A stretch of DNA of 64,000 nt from Streptomyces thinghirensis (GCA_021502835.1 JAKFGP010000015.1:62001-126000), one strand, 5' to 3'; positions 1-12,909 are shown, counted from the stretch's first letter. A program made the numbers and translations. The notes: generated by a model not told the origin, from the sequence alone.

Positions 1-305
1 ATCTGCTGTCCGCGAGCGGGGAACGGCTGTTCGGCATCGACCACGGGGTGACCTTCCACGCCGAGAACAAGCTGCGCACCCTGCTGTGGGGCTGGGCGGG
101 GGACCCGCTCACCGGGGAGGCCCTGGCGGTGCTCGACGCCCTCGGAGAAGCCCTGAAGGACGGCAGGACCCTGGCGATCCGGCTCGGCGCGCTGATCAGC
201 CCGCCGAACTCGACGCCACGCGCGCGCGTGTCGACGCGCTGCCGGCCTCCGAAGCACCCGGAACCAGGCGGCGAGTGGCCGGCCATCCCCTGGCCGCCGG
301 TCTAG
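1..305 (+). CDS. SCO1664-family conserved protein, C-terminal end
   Basis: Only the last ~100 codons are present; the gene enters from the left edge, reading from base 3. The segment [18 protein letters not shown] and the ending [11 protein letters not shown] resemble the tail of the actinobacterial SCO1664 family, distantly related to phosphatidylinositol-kinase-like proteins and usually found beside mshC. The region around 200-260 reads best in another frame ([14 protein letters not shown]), so two compensating indels are likely. Function is unknown. The mshC neighbour supports the family call, which rests on recall rather than a search. Confidence 0.6.
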   Translation, partial: LLSASGERLFGIDHGVTFHAENKLRTLLWGWAGDPLTGEALAVLDALGEALKDGRTLAIRLGALISPPNSTPRARVSTRCRPPKHPEPGGEWPAIPWPPV

Positions 306-417
306 CGAGCCGGTGCCGCCCCCACCGCACAACGGCCGGTTTCGCGCAAGAGCGCCTAACCGGCCATCCGGCAGGGTCCGGTTCGTGTACGGAACACCCG
401 TCGGTTACGCTCATGAC

Positions 418-1652
418 ATGCATGCCTGGCCCGCTTCCGAGGTCCCCGCCCCGCCTGGTCAGGTCGCGACCGCGAAGATCCACGACACCGCGACCGGCGG
501 CCTGGTCACTCGACCCCGGTCCCGTCGCCCGCATCTATGTCTGCGGCATCACGCCGTACGACGCCACCCACATGGGGCACGCGCGGCGACCTACAACGCG
601 TTCGACCTCGTACAGCGCGTGTGGCTCGACAACAAGCGGCAGGTTCACTACGTCCAGAACGTCACCGACGTCGACGACCCACTGCTGGAGCGGGCCGTGC
701 GCGACGGCGTCGACTGGACCGCCCTCGCCGAGAAGGAGACCGTCCTCTTCCGCGAGGACATGACGGCGCTGCGGATGCTGCCGCCGCGGCACTACATAGG
801 CGCCGTGGAGGCCATACCCGGCATCGTCCCGCTCGTCGAGCGGCTGCGGGACGCGGGCGCGGCGTACGAGCTGGAGGGCGACACCTACTTCTCCGTCGAG
901 TCCGACCCCCACTTCGGCGGTGTCTCCCACCTCGACGCCGCCGCCATGCGGCTGCTCTCCGCCGAGCGCGGCGGCGACCCGGACCGGCCGGGCAGAAGAA
1001 CCCGCTCGACCCGATGCTGTGGATGGCCGCTCGCGAGGGCGAGCCCAGCTGGGACGGCGGCTCGCCTCGGCGCGGCGGCGCCCCGGCTGGCACATCGAGT
1101 GCGTCGCCATCGCCCTCGACCACCTCGGCATGGGCTTCGACGTCCAGGGCGGCGGCTCCGACCTGGCCTTCCCGCACCACGAGATGGGCGCCTCGCACGC
1201 TCAGGCGCTCACCGGCGAGTTCCCCATGGCCAAGGCGTACGTGCACGCCGGCATGGTCGGTCTCGACGGCGAGAAGATGTCCAGAATCAAGGGCAACCTG
1301 GTCTTCGTCTCGCAGCTGCGCCGCGAGGGCGTCGACCCGGCCGCCATCCGGCTCACGCTGCTCGCGCCCACCACTACCGCTCCGACTGGGGAGTGGACGG
1401 ACCAGGTGCTTCCAGGACGCGCTCGCCCGGGTGGAGCGCTGGCGCGCCGCCGTCTCCCGGCCCGACGGCCCGCCCGCCGAGGCGCTCGTCGAGGAGATCC
1501 GCGAGGCCCTCGCGAACGACCTGGACTCCCCGGCCGCGCTCGACGCCGTCGACCGCTGGGCCGCGCTCCAGCAGGAGAGCGGCGGCACGGACATCGGCGC
1601 CCCCGGCGTCGTCTCCCGCGCGGTCGACGCGCTGCTGGGCGTGGCGCTGTAA
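418..1652 (+). CDS. mshC: Cysteine:glucosaminyl-inositol ligase (mycothiol biosynthesis)
   Basis: MshC joins cysteine to GlcN-inositol with ATP, the penultimate step of mycothiol synthesis, in the cytoplasm. It is a cysteinyl-tRNA synthetase paralog. The class I signature is visible as [11 protein letters not shown] preceded by the zinc-ligand Cys of YVCG; further ligands are in WHIECVAIA and FPHHE, and the KMSKS-like loop is [10 protein letters not shown]. The start ATG opens [11 protein letters not shown], typical of Streptomyces MshC, and the stop is TAA after DALLGVAL. The total of ~411 codons fits the family. The frame changes about five times (near 510, 580, 990, 1070, 1410) while the alignment continues, so indel errors are much more likely than a pseudogene. 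Confidence 0.88.
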
Positions 1653-1730
1653 GCGGGCGCACATACCGAGACAGCAGGCGCACAGACGGAACAGGGGCGC
1701 TTCCCAGCGGAAGCGCCTGTTTCCGTTCGT

Positions 1731-2727
1731 TCAGTCCTCCGACGACTCCTCGTCGTCCCCGCTCGTCTTCGGCGGCCTCGGCGGCCGCGTACGGCCGCTG
1801 GGATTGTCCCGCAGATACGGCGTCCCGGAGGTTCCGTCGCCGCCGTCCGCAGTGGCGTGACCACCCGGCCCGCCCGGTCCGGAGCCGTCCCGGCGCCGCA
1901 GATACCGCTCGAACTCGCGGGCGATCGCCTCGCCCGACGCCTCCGGCAGTTCCGCGGTGTCCCGCGCCTCCTCCAGCGACTGGACGTACTCGGCGACCTC
2001 GCTGTCCTCGGCGGCCAGCTGGTCCACACCCACCTGCCAGGCACGCGCGTCCTCGGGCAGCTCGCCCAGCGGGATGCGCACGTCGATCAGGTCCTCCAGC
2101 CGGTTCAGCAGGGCCAGCGTGGCCTTCGGGTTCGGCGGCTGCGACACGCTAGTGCGGCACCGCGCGCCCACAGCGACACGGCCGGTACGCCCGCGTGCGT
2201 GCACGCCTCCTGGAGGATGCCGACGATGCCCGTGGGGCCCTCGTACTTGGTCTCCTCCAGGTCCATGCACGCCGGGCCAGGTCGGCGTCCGACGTGGTCC
2301 CGCTGATCGGGACCGGACGGGTGTGCGGCGTGTCTGCCCAACAGGGCGCCCAGGACGACCACCAGCTCGACGCCCAGCTCGTGGGCGAAGCCCAGCAGCT
2401 CGTTGCAGAACGACCGCCAGCGCATGGACGGTTCGATGCCGCGGACGAGGACCAGGTCGCGTGGTTTGTCGCCGCCGACCCGGACCACCGAGTCTCGTCG
2501 TCGGCCACGTGATCTTGCGGACGCCGGCTTCCATGAACACCGTGGGGCGGTTGACCTGGAAGTCGTAGTAGTCCCTCGGCGTCCAGCGCCGCGAACACCT
2601 CGCCCTTCCACTCCCTGTCGAGATGCGCGACGCGGTGGAGGCGGCGTCGCCGGCGTCGTTCCAGCCTTCGAACGCGGCCACCATGACCGGGTCGACCAGC
2701 TCGAGGAACCCCCTCGAGCTCGATCAC
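1731..2727 (-). CDS. PAC2-family protein (ParJ-like)
   Basis: PAC2 domain protein of ~330 residues. The N-terminus reads VIELEGVP, followed by [17 protein letters not shown], the typical PAC2 opening. Later blocks are [16 protein letters not shown] and [20 protein letters not shown]. The C-terminus is charged and ends in acidic residues (DDEESSED). The GTG start at 2727 is preceded by a near-perfect AAGGAGGT ribosome site. The neighbouring mshC and the order match S. coelicolor, where this position holds ParJ, a regulator of ParA polymerisation; assignment to ParJ is by recalled synteny. Several frameshifts lie between 2130 and 2700. It converges with mshC. Confidence 0.75.
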
Positions 2728-2886
2728 CCGGCACCTCCTTCCGACGTGCCCTCGCGTACCCCCCAACCTTACGGCGTGCCCCCCCGAGGGACCGCCCGCA
2801 GCCCCCTTGCACAGGGGAGTGAACGCATCACTGCCCCGTTCCCGGCAGCCGGAACACCCGCCGCCAAGGCCCGGATCGGGGCTGGG

Positions 2887-3574
2887 TCAGAGGGTGGAGC
2901 GCAGCCACTGTTCCACGGACGCGATGTGCACCGTCGCCCAGGGAACGCGCGCCGCCTCCCGCGTCCCGGTCGCGCAGTGCGCCGAGGATCGCGCGGTGCT
3001 CGTACAGGGGTGCGGCTGACCGCGTCCTCCTGGGTGAGCCCGCGCCAGACGCGGGCCCGGGTGGTGGGCCCGGACGAACCGTCCAGGGAGGGAGCAGAGC
3101 ACCGAGTTGCCCGAGGGCTCCGACGATGCCCCGGTGGAACTCCAGGTCGCGGTCGACCAGTTCACTCCACCGACGGCTCGGCGCCGGGGGGCGTCCAGCG
3201 CCCCCCTCCAGCTCGTCCAGCACCCGGTCGGTGATCCGGGAGGCCGCCATCGCGGTCGCGGCCCAGCTCCAGGATGCGGCGCACGGCGAGGAACTCCAGC
3301 ACCGTGTCGTCGCGGTGGAAGTCGACGACGAAACCGATGGCCTCCAGCACAAGCTGCGGATCCGAGGCTGCTGACGTAGGGTGCCGTCGCCCTGCCCCAC
3401 GTCCAGGATCCGGATCAGGGACAGGGCGCGCACGGCCTCGCGCAGGGAGTTGCGGGACAGCCCCAGGCCGGCGGCGAGCTCGCTCTCACCTTGGGAAGCC
3501 GGTCGCCGGGCCGCAGCGCGCCGGAGACGATCATGCCCCTGATCTTCTCCGATCGCCTCGTCGGTGACCGCCAC
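2887..3574 (-). CDS. GntR-family (FadR subfamily) transcriptional regulator
   Basis: The N-terminal winged helix is visible: EKIRGMIVSGALRPGDRLP followed by ELAAGLGLSRNSLREAVRAL. The all-helical FCD effector domain follows (VLEFLAVRRILEPAAT, DLEFHRGIVGALGN, EHRAILGALRDRD), ending in SVEQWLRSTL. The length of ~229 residues fits. The GTG start at 3574 is preceded by GGGAGG at 7 nt. A perfect palindrome 34 bases upstream is a likely autoregulatory operator. It sits between the PAC2 gene and glpD, but its effector cannot be read from sequence. About five frameshifts occur inside. Confidence 0.75.
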
Positions 3575-3607
3575 GGCCGACCTCCCTGTGTCTCCGGGAT
3601 GCCGCTC

Positions 3608-3622
3608 AGACATCCGATGTCT
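3608..3622. promoter_or_regulatory. Putative GntR operator palindrome
   Basis: AGACATC-C-GATGTCT is a perfect 7+7 inverted repeat with a one-base centre, located 34 bases upstream of the gntR GTG start. Short palindromes of this form are the usual targets of FadR-type GntR dimers, so autoregulation is the simplest reading. This is inferred from position and symmetry only. Confidence 0.5.
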
Positions 3623-3724
3623 CTCGACATTATGAGGGCGGCGCGGCGTGCGACGCGCACACGCGTGAGGCGGCAGACTCCATCGGCGCGGAGCCGCCGC
3701 CCTCACGCAGCAGGTGGCCAGGTC

Positions 3725-5349
3725 CTACTTCTTGTCGAGCAGGTCCTGGACCTTCGCGCGGACGTCGTCCGTGGCCAGGCCGCGGATCGTCAGCGTGGTC
3801 CGCCGGCGCAGCGCATCGTCCTGCGTCTCCGGCCCACTCGTTGTCCCGAGGCCCCACGACCTGCGCCCAGATCTCCGGGGCGTCGGGGTGGACCCGCTCG
3901 GCCAGCTCCGGGTTGTCGTTGGCCAGGCGGGCGATGTCGAAGGCCAGCGAGCCGTAGTGCGTGGCCAGGTGCCGGGCGGTGTCCGCCGCCATGCGCGGGC
4001 CGGGCGCCGGGCCGTCCACCAGCAGCCGGTGCGCGACCGCGCGCGGGTTGGCCACGCCGGGCAGCGGCAGCTTCTTCGGCAGCGAGGCGATCGGCTCGAA
4101 GTCGTCGCCCAGCGGGTGGCCCGGCAGCCCTCCAGCTTCTTCATGACCGTACGGCCGATGTGGCGGAAGGTGGTCCACTGCCGCCCGCGACGGACGGCAT
4201 GCCGCCCCGGCCCTCGCTGACGACCGTCTCGCGCTTCGCCTTCGCCGTGTCACCGGGACCGCCCGGCTAGCACGCGCAGACCCGCGAAGGGAGTATGTGA
4301 TCAGGTCCCGGTCGAGCTGCTGGTCGCGGATGGAGAACGCGGCCTCGTCGAGGATCTGCGCTATGTCCTTGTCGTTGACCGCGACGTCCCCCGGGTCGCC
4401 CTCAAACTCCCTCGTCGGTCGTGCCGAGCAGCAGCATGTCCTCCCAGGGGAGGGCGAAGGTGATCCGGTACTTGTCGATCGGGGTGGCCAGCGCGGCCTT
4501 CCGGCGCGGGTGCGCTTGAGCACCAGGTGCGCGCCCTTGGAGAGGCGGATGGACGGGGCCGCGTTCCGGGTCCTCCATGCGGCGCAGGTGGTCGACCCAG
4601 GGGCCGGTGGCGTTGAGGCACCAGGCGAGCGCTGACCCCGAACTCGTCGCCGGTCAGCCGGTCCTTCCAGCTCGGCGCCGGTCACCCGGCCCTTGGTGAA
4701 GCGCAGGCCCGGTGACCTCGGCGTGGTTGAGGACGACCGCGCCCGAATCGACCGCCGCGCGGACGGTCATCAGCGCCATGCGGGCGTCGTTCATCTGGTC
4801 GTCGCCGTACACGGGCCACGGCCTTGAAGGTTGTCGGTGCGCAGCTCCGGCACGTCCTGCGCGGCCTTGGCCGGGGGAGAGCAGGTGGCCGACGCCGTCA
4901 CCGAAGGCGGACAGCGCCGAGTACGCGAAGACACCGGCGCCGAGCTTCGCCGCGCCGTGAGGCCCGCCCTTGTACACGGGGAGGTAGAAGGTGAGCGGGT
5001 TCGCCGGGTGGGGGGCCACCTGGCGGGAGACCGCACGGCGCTCGAAGTGGTTCTCCGCCACCAGCTTCACCGCGCCGGTCTGCGAGGTAGCGCAGGCCGC
5101 CGTGGAGCAGCTTGGAGGAGGCGGAGGAAGTGGCACCGGCGAAGTCGCCGGCGTCGACCACGGCCACCCCGGGGCCGGACTGCGCGGCGTGCCAGGCGGT
5201 GGAGATGCCCAGGATGCCGCCGCCGATCACGAGAAGGTCGTACGACGCGCCGGAGGCTGCTCCCGGGTCTCGGCCCGGCTCGGGTTCGAGCCGGAGGCCG
5301 GGTGCGTCCCCAGGGCAGGCACGGACTGCGGGGTGGACTGAGTGGTCAT
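3725..5349 (-). CDS. glpD: Glycerol-3-phosphate dehydrogenase (FAD, quinone-linked)
   Basis: Oxidises sn-glycerol-3-phosphate to dihydroxyacetone phosphate with FAD, passing electrons to the quinone pool; membrane-associated. The Rossmann dinucleotide site reads YDLLVIGGGILGISTAWHAA, and the GlpD signatures SSASSKLLHGGLRYL and GKWTTFRHIGRTV (the latter rebuilt across a frameshift) are present. The C-terminus LATDDVRAKVQDLLDKK matches actinobacterial GlpD. The ATG start at 5349 gives MTTQSTPQSV. It is last of the glpF-glpK-glpD operon, eight bases after glpK. At least eight frame changes occur. Induction by glycerol through GylR is expected from S. coelicolor. Confidence 0.85.
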
Positions 5350-5357
5350 TGCGGTTC

Positions 5358-6894
<1,537 letters not shown>

Positions 6895-6982
6895 AGTGTG
6901 CTCCTCGGGTTCCGTGGTGTGGTGTCGCCGGTGCGTACGGCGCGTGTTCTGCGGCTCGATGATGGCCGAGCGGGATGCCCGC

Positions 6983-7781
6983 TCAGGCGAACGCGACGTT
7001 GTAGACACCCGCGGCGAGCGCACCGCCGAGCAGCGGACCGACGATCGGGACCCAGGCGTAGGACCAGTCGGAGCCGCCCTTGTTGGGCAGGGGCAGCAGG
7101 GCGTGGCACGATGCGCGGGCCGAGGTCACGGGCCGGGTTGATCGCGTAGCCGGTCGGTCCGCCGAGGGACGAGGCCGATCGAGGCGACCACCAGCGCGGT
7201 GATCAGGCCGCCGAGGATGCCGAGGCCGTTGCCCTCGTCGTTCAGGCCCTGGGTGAGGACGGCGAGCACCAGGTCTCGGGTGCCGATGATCTCGGTGGAG
7301 AGGTTCTGTACCGCGTTGCGGACCTCGGGGCCGGTGGAGAAGACGCCCAGCACGGGGCCGGCGCCCTTCTCCTGGGCCTCGACGGCCTTGGCCGTGGTGT
7401 CCTGGGCGCCCGGCCCGCCGACGATCTCGCGGTCGGTGAGGTGGGCGAGGAACTGGCCGTAGTAGGCGGCCCGGACCAGGGCCGCGCCGATCATGGCGCC
7501 GAGCATCTGCCCGGCGAAGTAGGTGGGGACGTTGCCCCACTCACCGTCCTTGACCGCGATGCCGACCGTCACGGCGGGGTTGAGGTGGGCGCCGGAGAGC
7601 GGGCCCGGAGATGTACACCGCCGTCACGACGGCGAAGCCCTAGCCGAAGGCGATGGCGAGCCAGCCGGCGTTGCATGGCCTTGGAGGCCTTGAGCGTCAC
7701 GGCGGCACACACGCCGCCGCCGAGCAGGATGAGTATGGCGGTACCGATGGTCTCGCCGATGAAGATGTCGGAGCTGGACAC
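6983..7781 (-). CDS. glpF: Glycerol facilitator (aquaglyceroporin, MIP family)
   Basis: Glycerol-uptake channel of the MIP family, ~266 residues with six expected membrane helices and two half-helices. Both pore motifs are visible: [10 protein letters not shown] in the first half and [10 protein letters not shown] in the second. The N-terminus [19 protein letters not shown] is hydrophobic from residue 8. The GTG start at 7781 is preceded by AAAGGAG. It is first gene of the gyl operon. An extended loop between the halves (about 7330-7430) matches streptomycete GlpF. Three or four frameshifts are present, one at each NPA region. Confidence 0.85.
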
Positions 7782-8109
7782 CCGCGACTCCTTTGTCCTT
7801 CGTCCAGGGAAGCCGAACCCCGGGTCCCTCCGGGTGTTCTGGCGCCCTCGGTATGAGAGCGATGGCGGCCCTTGGCGTTGTCACACTCTAACGCGTATTG
7901 CCGGTAGGTGTTCGACAATGCCGACCGATGGACGCGAGTCTCGCTTCGGCGTCGCGCATGCGTCAAGAGCTCTGTAATCGAAAGCACGATCGTTATTGAT
8001 CGTCCTGGGTTATCGACCTTCGGGCGCGGCGTGTCCTGCCGCGGAACGCCGAAGGCCGGGACGCGTTTCGGCGTCCCGGCCTCCGGCTTCACGACTCGCG
8101 CCCGCGTGC
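7782..8109. other. gylR-glpF intergenic region, gyl operon promoter area
   Basis: About 330 bases without a gene between the gylR stop and the glpF start. It must carry the gyl operon promoter (minus strand). It contains the palindromic box at 7909-7930, and the sequence CTACCGG just downstream of that box (minus strand) is also shared with the gylR upstream region. I could not fix the -35 and -10 boxes. Confidence 0.6.
7909..7930. promoter_or_regulatory. Putative GylR operator upstream of glpF
   Basis: On the minus strand the box begins CATCGGTCGGCA and continues TTGTCGAACA. It matches 20 of 22 positions with a box upstream of gylR at 8927-8948. The centre resembles the palindrome TCGGCA-N-TGCCGA. 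GylR is the expected ligand, because in S. coelicolor both the gyl operon and gylR respond to glycerol through it. Binding here is inferred. Confidence 0.6.
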
Positions 8110-8878
8110 CTAAGAACCGCCCGGCGCCCAGGTCCCGCGACACCGCGCAGGCGCAGTCCCGCACCGCCGCGACCAGCTCGGGCCGCAGCTCGCCGTCCCG
8201 GCACAGCCGCTCCACGGCCCCGTTGATACCGACCGCGCCGACCGGCATGCGCCTGCGGTCGTGGATCGGGGCGGCGATGGCGGCGATGCCCTCCCAGGTC
8301 TCCTCGACGTCGGCCGCGTAGCCACGCGCGCGCGTGATGTCCAGGATGTGCTCGAACCTGTCCGGCTCGCAGACGGTCCGGTCCGTGTACGCCTTGCGGT
8401 CGGCCTCCAGGGCCTCGCTGTGCGCGACCGGGTCGTAGGCCGACAGCACCTTGCCCAGCGCCGTGGAGTGCAGCGGCTGCATGGACCCCGATCTCCAGCA
8501 CCTGCCGGCTGTCGTCGGGCCGGAAGACGTGGTGCACGATCAGGACGCCCTGCTGGTGCAGGACGCCGGAGGTGGACGCTCTCGCCGCTGGACCGCGCCA
8601 GGTCGTCCGTCCACACCAGGGGCGCGTGCCCGCAGCTCGTGCACGTCGAGGTAGGTGGTGCCCAGGCGCGGCAGCTCGGCGCCCGGCTGGTGGCGCCCGG
8701 AGGTGTCGTCCTGCTCGACGAAGCCCTCCTGCTGGAGGGTGCGCAGGATGCCGTGGGCGGTGCCCTTGGCCAGGCCCAGCGACGAGGCGATGTCCGACAG
8801 GCCGAGCCGCCGCTCGCCGCCCGCGAGCAGGCGCAGCATCGCGGCCGCCCGTTCGAGCGACTGGATGTTCCGTGCCAT
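8110..8878 (-). CDS. gylR: Glycerol operon regulator, IclR family
   Basis: IclR-type repressor/regulator of glycerol catabolism. The N-terminal winged helix reads SLERAAAMLRLLAG then LSDIASSLGLAKGTAHGILR. The effector domain contains LHSTALGKVLSAYDP and GAVGINGAVERLCRDGEL, typical of the family. ATG at 8878 opens MARNIQSLERA. The expected stop after DLGAGRF appears one base out of frame (TTCTTAG where TTCTAG is expected), so an extra T is likely and the in-frame reading would run on. The length of ~256 residues agrees with known GylR. It is transcribed toward glpF, with an operator-like box on each side. Confidence 0.85.
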
Positions 8879-8926
8879 CGACGTACTGCCTCCGTCCCCT
8901 TCGACTTCCGACCTCGGCGTCGCTGA

Positions 8927-8948
8927 CATCGGTCGGCAATGCCGAACA
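8927..8948. promoter_or_regulatory. Putative GylR operator upstream of gylR
   Basis: On the plus strand it reads CATCGGTCGGCA then ATGCCGAACA, with a 6+6 inverted repeat TCGGCA/TGCCGA. It differs at two positions from the glpF-side box, and both are followed by CTACCGG. It lies 49 bases upstream of the gylR ATG, which fits autoregulation. Confidence 0.6.
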
Positions 8949-9364
8949 CTACCGGTCGATGCCGACCTCCCGCTAATGGTCGGCGGACAGCTGTTGCACT
9001 CCGACCACGTCCTGACGGCCCGGACCTGCGTCCCGGCCCGCCCATCAACGGCCCGCCGACGGCCTCCGGAGCTTTCCCGGCCTGTCTCCGGACCGCTTCC
9101 GGAGCACCCACGGACCGTTCCCGGCCTGTCTCCCGACCGTTCCGGGCCCGTTCCCGGCCCGTCCCGGGGCCGGGATGTTCACCCCTTCGGCGGGCACCGT
9201 CGGCGGGCGTCCGCCCCGCCATACTCGTCCGTCTCGTGGACGCCCCGACCATCAGCCCCCGGTCCCGGCTACCCTGGCGGCGTGCGTTCTCCCCCGGGAC
9301 GTTCCCAGCGGACGGCACCGGGCAGCGCAAAGCCGACAGCCGTCGCATCCTAGGGAGCCCTTTC
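8949..9364. other. gylR-metH intergenic region with degenerate short repeats
   Basis: No gene seen. From about 9071 to 9176 a loosely repeated motif around TTCCCGGCC(T/C)GTCTCC recurs four or five times. It would hold the divergent promoters of gylR and metH. I looked for cobalamin-riboswitch landmarks upstream of metH and found none that were convincing. Confidence 0.5.
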
Positions 9365-12300
9365 ATGGCCTCGTCGCCATCCACCCCGTCCGCCGACACC
9401 CGGACCCGTGCGTCCGCCCTCCGCGAGGCACTCGCCACCCGTGTGGTGGTGGCCGACGGCGCGATGGGCACCATGCTGCAGGCGCAGAACCCCTCGCTGG
9501 ACGACTTCCAGCAGCTCGAGGGCTGCAACGAGGTCCTGAACCTGACCCGGCCCGACATCGTGCGTTCGGTGCACGAGGAGTACTTCGCGGCCGGCGTGGA
9601 CTGCGTGGAGACGAACACCTTCGGTGCGAACCACTCGGCGCTCGGTGAGTACGACATTCCCGAGCGCTGCATCGAGCTGTCGGAGGCGGGTGCGCGGGTG
9701 GCCCGTGGGGTGGCCGACGAGTTCGCCGCGCGGGACGGCCGGCAGCGCTGGGTGCTGGGCTCCATGGGCCCGGGCACGAAGCTGCCCACCCTGGGCCATC
9801 CCGGTACGGCATCCTGCGCGACGCCTACCAGCACAACGCGGAGGGCCTGGTCGCCGGTGGCGCGGACGCCGTTGATGGTGGAGACGACGCAGGATCTGCT
9901 GCAGACCAAGGCGATCGGTGCTGGGTGCGCGGCGGGCGCTGGATGCCCTGGGTCTGAACGTGCCGCTGATCTGCTCGCTGACCGTGGAGACGACCGGGGT
10001 GATGCTGCTGGGTTCGGAGATCGGTGCGGCGCTGACCGCGTTGGAGCCGCTGGGTATCGACTGATCGGCTTGAACTGCGCGACGGGCCCGGCGGAGATGA
10101 GTGAGCACCTGCGCTACCTCGCCCGGCACTGCGCGTACCCGCTGATCGTGCATGCCCAACGCGGGCCTGCCGGTCCTGCAAGGACGGCGCGTACTTTCCG
10201 CTGACACGCGCCCGAGCTGGCCGACGCGCAGGAGACCTTCGTGCGCGACTACGGCCTGTCACTGGTCGGTGGCTGCTGCGGCACCACGCCCGAGCACCTG
10301 CGCCAGGTCGTCGAGCGGGTCCGCGAGACCTGACGCCGACCGCCCGCGAGTCCGCGGCCCGAGCCGGGCGCCGCCTCGCTCTACCAGAGTGTGCCGTTCC
10401 GGCCAGGACACCGCGTACCTGGCGATCGGCGAGCGGACCAACGCCAACGGGTCGAAGAAGTTCCGTGAGGCGATGCTGGAGGGTCGCTGGGACGACTGCG
10501 TGGAGATGGCCCGCGATCAGATCCGCGAGGGCGCGCACATGCTCGACCTGTGCGTGGACTACGTCGGCCGCGACGGCGTCGCCGACATGGAGGAGCTGGC
10601 CGGGCGGTTCGCCACCGCCTCCACGCTGCCGATCGTCCTGGACTCCACTGAGGTCGAAGTGCTTCGGGCCGGCCTGGAGAAGCTCGGCGGCCGCGCGGTG
10701 ATCAACTCGGTCAACTACGAGGACGGCGCCGGCCCCGAGTCGCGATTCGCGCGCGTCACGAAGCTGGCGCGCGAGCACGGCGCCGCGCTGATCGCGCTGA
10801 CCATCGACGAGGAGGGCCAGGCCCGCACCGGTCGGGGCACAAGGTGAGATCGCCGAACGGCTGATCGACGATCTGACCGGCAACTGGGGCATCCACGAGT
10901 CGGACATCCTCATCGACTGCCCTGACCTTCACCATCTGCACCGGCCAGGAGGAGTCCCGCAGGCGACGGCGTCGCCACCATCGAGGGCGATCCGCGAGCT
11001 CAAGCGCCGCCACCGGACGTGCAGACCACCCTCGGACTGTCGAACATTTCCTTCGGCCTCAACCCGGCCGCCCGGATCCTGCTCAACTCCGTGTTCCTGG
11101 ACGAGTGTGTGAAGGCGGGCCTGGACTCGGCGATCGTGCACGCGATCAAGATTTTGCCGATCGCGCGGTTCGACGAGGAGCAGGTCACCACCGCCCTGGA
11201 CCTGATCTACGACCGTCGCCGGAGGGCTACGACCCGCTGCAGAAGCTCATGGCGCTGTTCGAGGGCGCCACCGCCAAGTCGCTGCGGGCTGGCCAAGTGC
11301 CGAGAGCTGGCCGCCCTCCCGCTGGACGAGCGCCTCAAGCGCCGCATCATCGACGGCGAGAAGAACGGCCTGGAACAGGACCTGGACGAAGCCCTGACAC
11401 AGCGTCCGGCCCTCGACATCGTCAACGAGACCCTGCTGGACGGCATGAAGGTGGTCGGCGAGCTGTTCGGCTCCGGCCAGATGCAGCTGCCGTTCGTGCT
11501 CCAGTCCGCCGAGGTGATGAAGACCGCGGTGGCCCATCTCGAACCGCACATGGAGAAGACCGACGACGACGGCAAGGGCACGATCGTGCTGGCCACCGTC
11601 CGCGGCGACGTCCACGACATCGGCAAGAACCTCGTCGACATCATCCTGTCCAACAACGGCTACAACGTCGTCAACCTGGGCATCAAGCAGCCGGTCTCCG
11701 CGATCCTGGAGGCGGCCACCGAGCACCGTGCCGATGTCATCGGGATGTCCGGGCTCCTGGTCAAGTCCACGGTGATCATGAAGGAGAACCTTCAGGAGCT
11801 CAACCAGCGCAAGCTGGCCGCCGACTATCCCGTCATCCTCGGCGGTGCCGCCCTGACCCGGGCCTACGTCGAACAGGATCTCCACGAGATCTACGACGGC
11901 GAGGTCCGCTACGCCCGTGACGCGTTCGAGGGCCTGCGGCTGATGGACGCCCTGATCGGGGTCAAGCGGGGCGTGCCGGGCGTGAACCTGCCCGAGCTGA
12001 AGCAGCGCCGGGTCCGGCCACCGCCACGGACCGTCGTGGAGGAGCATCCCGAGGAGGGCCGCGGTCCGCTCCGACGTCGCCACCGACAACCCCGTCCCCC
12101 AGCCGCCGTTCTGGGGCACCCGCGTCATCAAGGGCATCCAGCTCAGGGAGTACGCGTCCTGGCTCGACGAGGGCGCCCTGTTCAAGGGCCAGTGGGGCCT
12201 CGAAGCAGGCGCAGCACCGGTGACGGGACCGACGTACGAGGAGCTGGTGGAGAGCGAGGGCCGGCCGCGACTGCGCGGGCTGTTGGACCGGCTGCAGACG

Positions 12301-12909
12301 GAGAACCTGCTGGAGGCGGCCGTGGTCTACGGCTACTTCCCGTGCGTGTCCAAGGACGACGACCTGATCGTCCTCGACGAGGCAGGGCAACGAGCGCACA
12401 CGCTTCACCTTCCCGCGCCAGCGCCGCGGCCGCCGACTCTGCCTGGCCGACTTCTTCCGGCCCGGAGGAGTCCGGCGAGATCGGACGTCGTCGGTCTGCC
12501 AGGTCGTCACCGTTGGCTCCCCGGATCGGCGAGGAGACCGCCAGGCTCTTCCGAGGCGAACGCCTACCGCGACTACCTCGAACTGCACGGCCTGTCCGTA
12601 CAGCTCGCCGAGGCCCTCGCCGAGTACTGGCACGCCCGCGTCCGCTCCGAGCTCGGTTTCGCCGGGGAGGACCCCGCCGAGATGGAGGACATGTTCGCCC
12701 TGAAGTACCGGGGCGCCCGCTTCTCCCTCGGCTACGGCGCCTGCCCGGACCTGGAGGACCGCGCCAAGATCGCCGACCTGCTCCAGCCGGAGCGCATCGG
12801 CGTCCACCTGTCGGAGGAGTTCCAGCTCCACCCCGAGCAGTCCACCGACGCCATCGTGATCCACCACCCCGAAGCGACGTACTTCAACGCCGGAGGCAGT
12901 CGAGCATGA
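9365..12909 (+). CDS. metH: Cobalamin-dependent methionine synthase
   Basis: Transfers a methyl group from 5-methyl-THF to homocysteine through cobalamin. Domains in order: homocysteine-binding (DGAMGTMLQ near residue 37; zinc ligands in LNCATGP and [11 protein letters not shown]), pterin-binding ([13 protein letters not shown]), cobalamin-binding ([10 protein letters not shown], whose His is the axial ligand, then [12 protein letters not shown]), and C-terminal AdoMet activation ([11 protein letters not shown], ending [11 protein letters not shown]). ATG at 9365 follows AGGGAG. The length of ~1180 residues is right for full MetH. At least eight frame changes occur. The stop overlaps the metF start (ATGA), so the two are coupled. 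Confidence 0.88.

Noticed and set aside
8949..9364. Cobalamin or SAH riboswitch upstream of metH
   Set aside because: I looked for a B12-box-like sequence and the conserved SAH-riboswitch core and found neither; only GC-rich short repeats are present.
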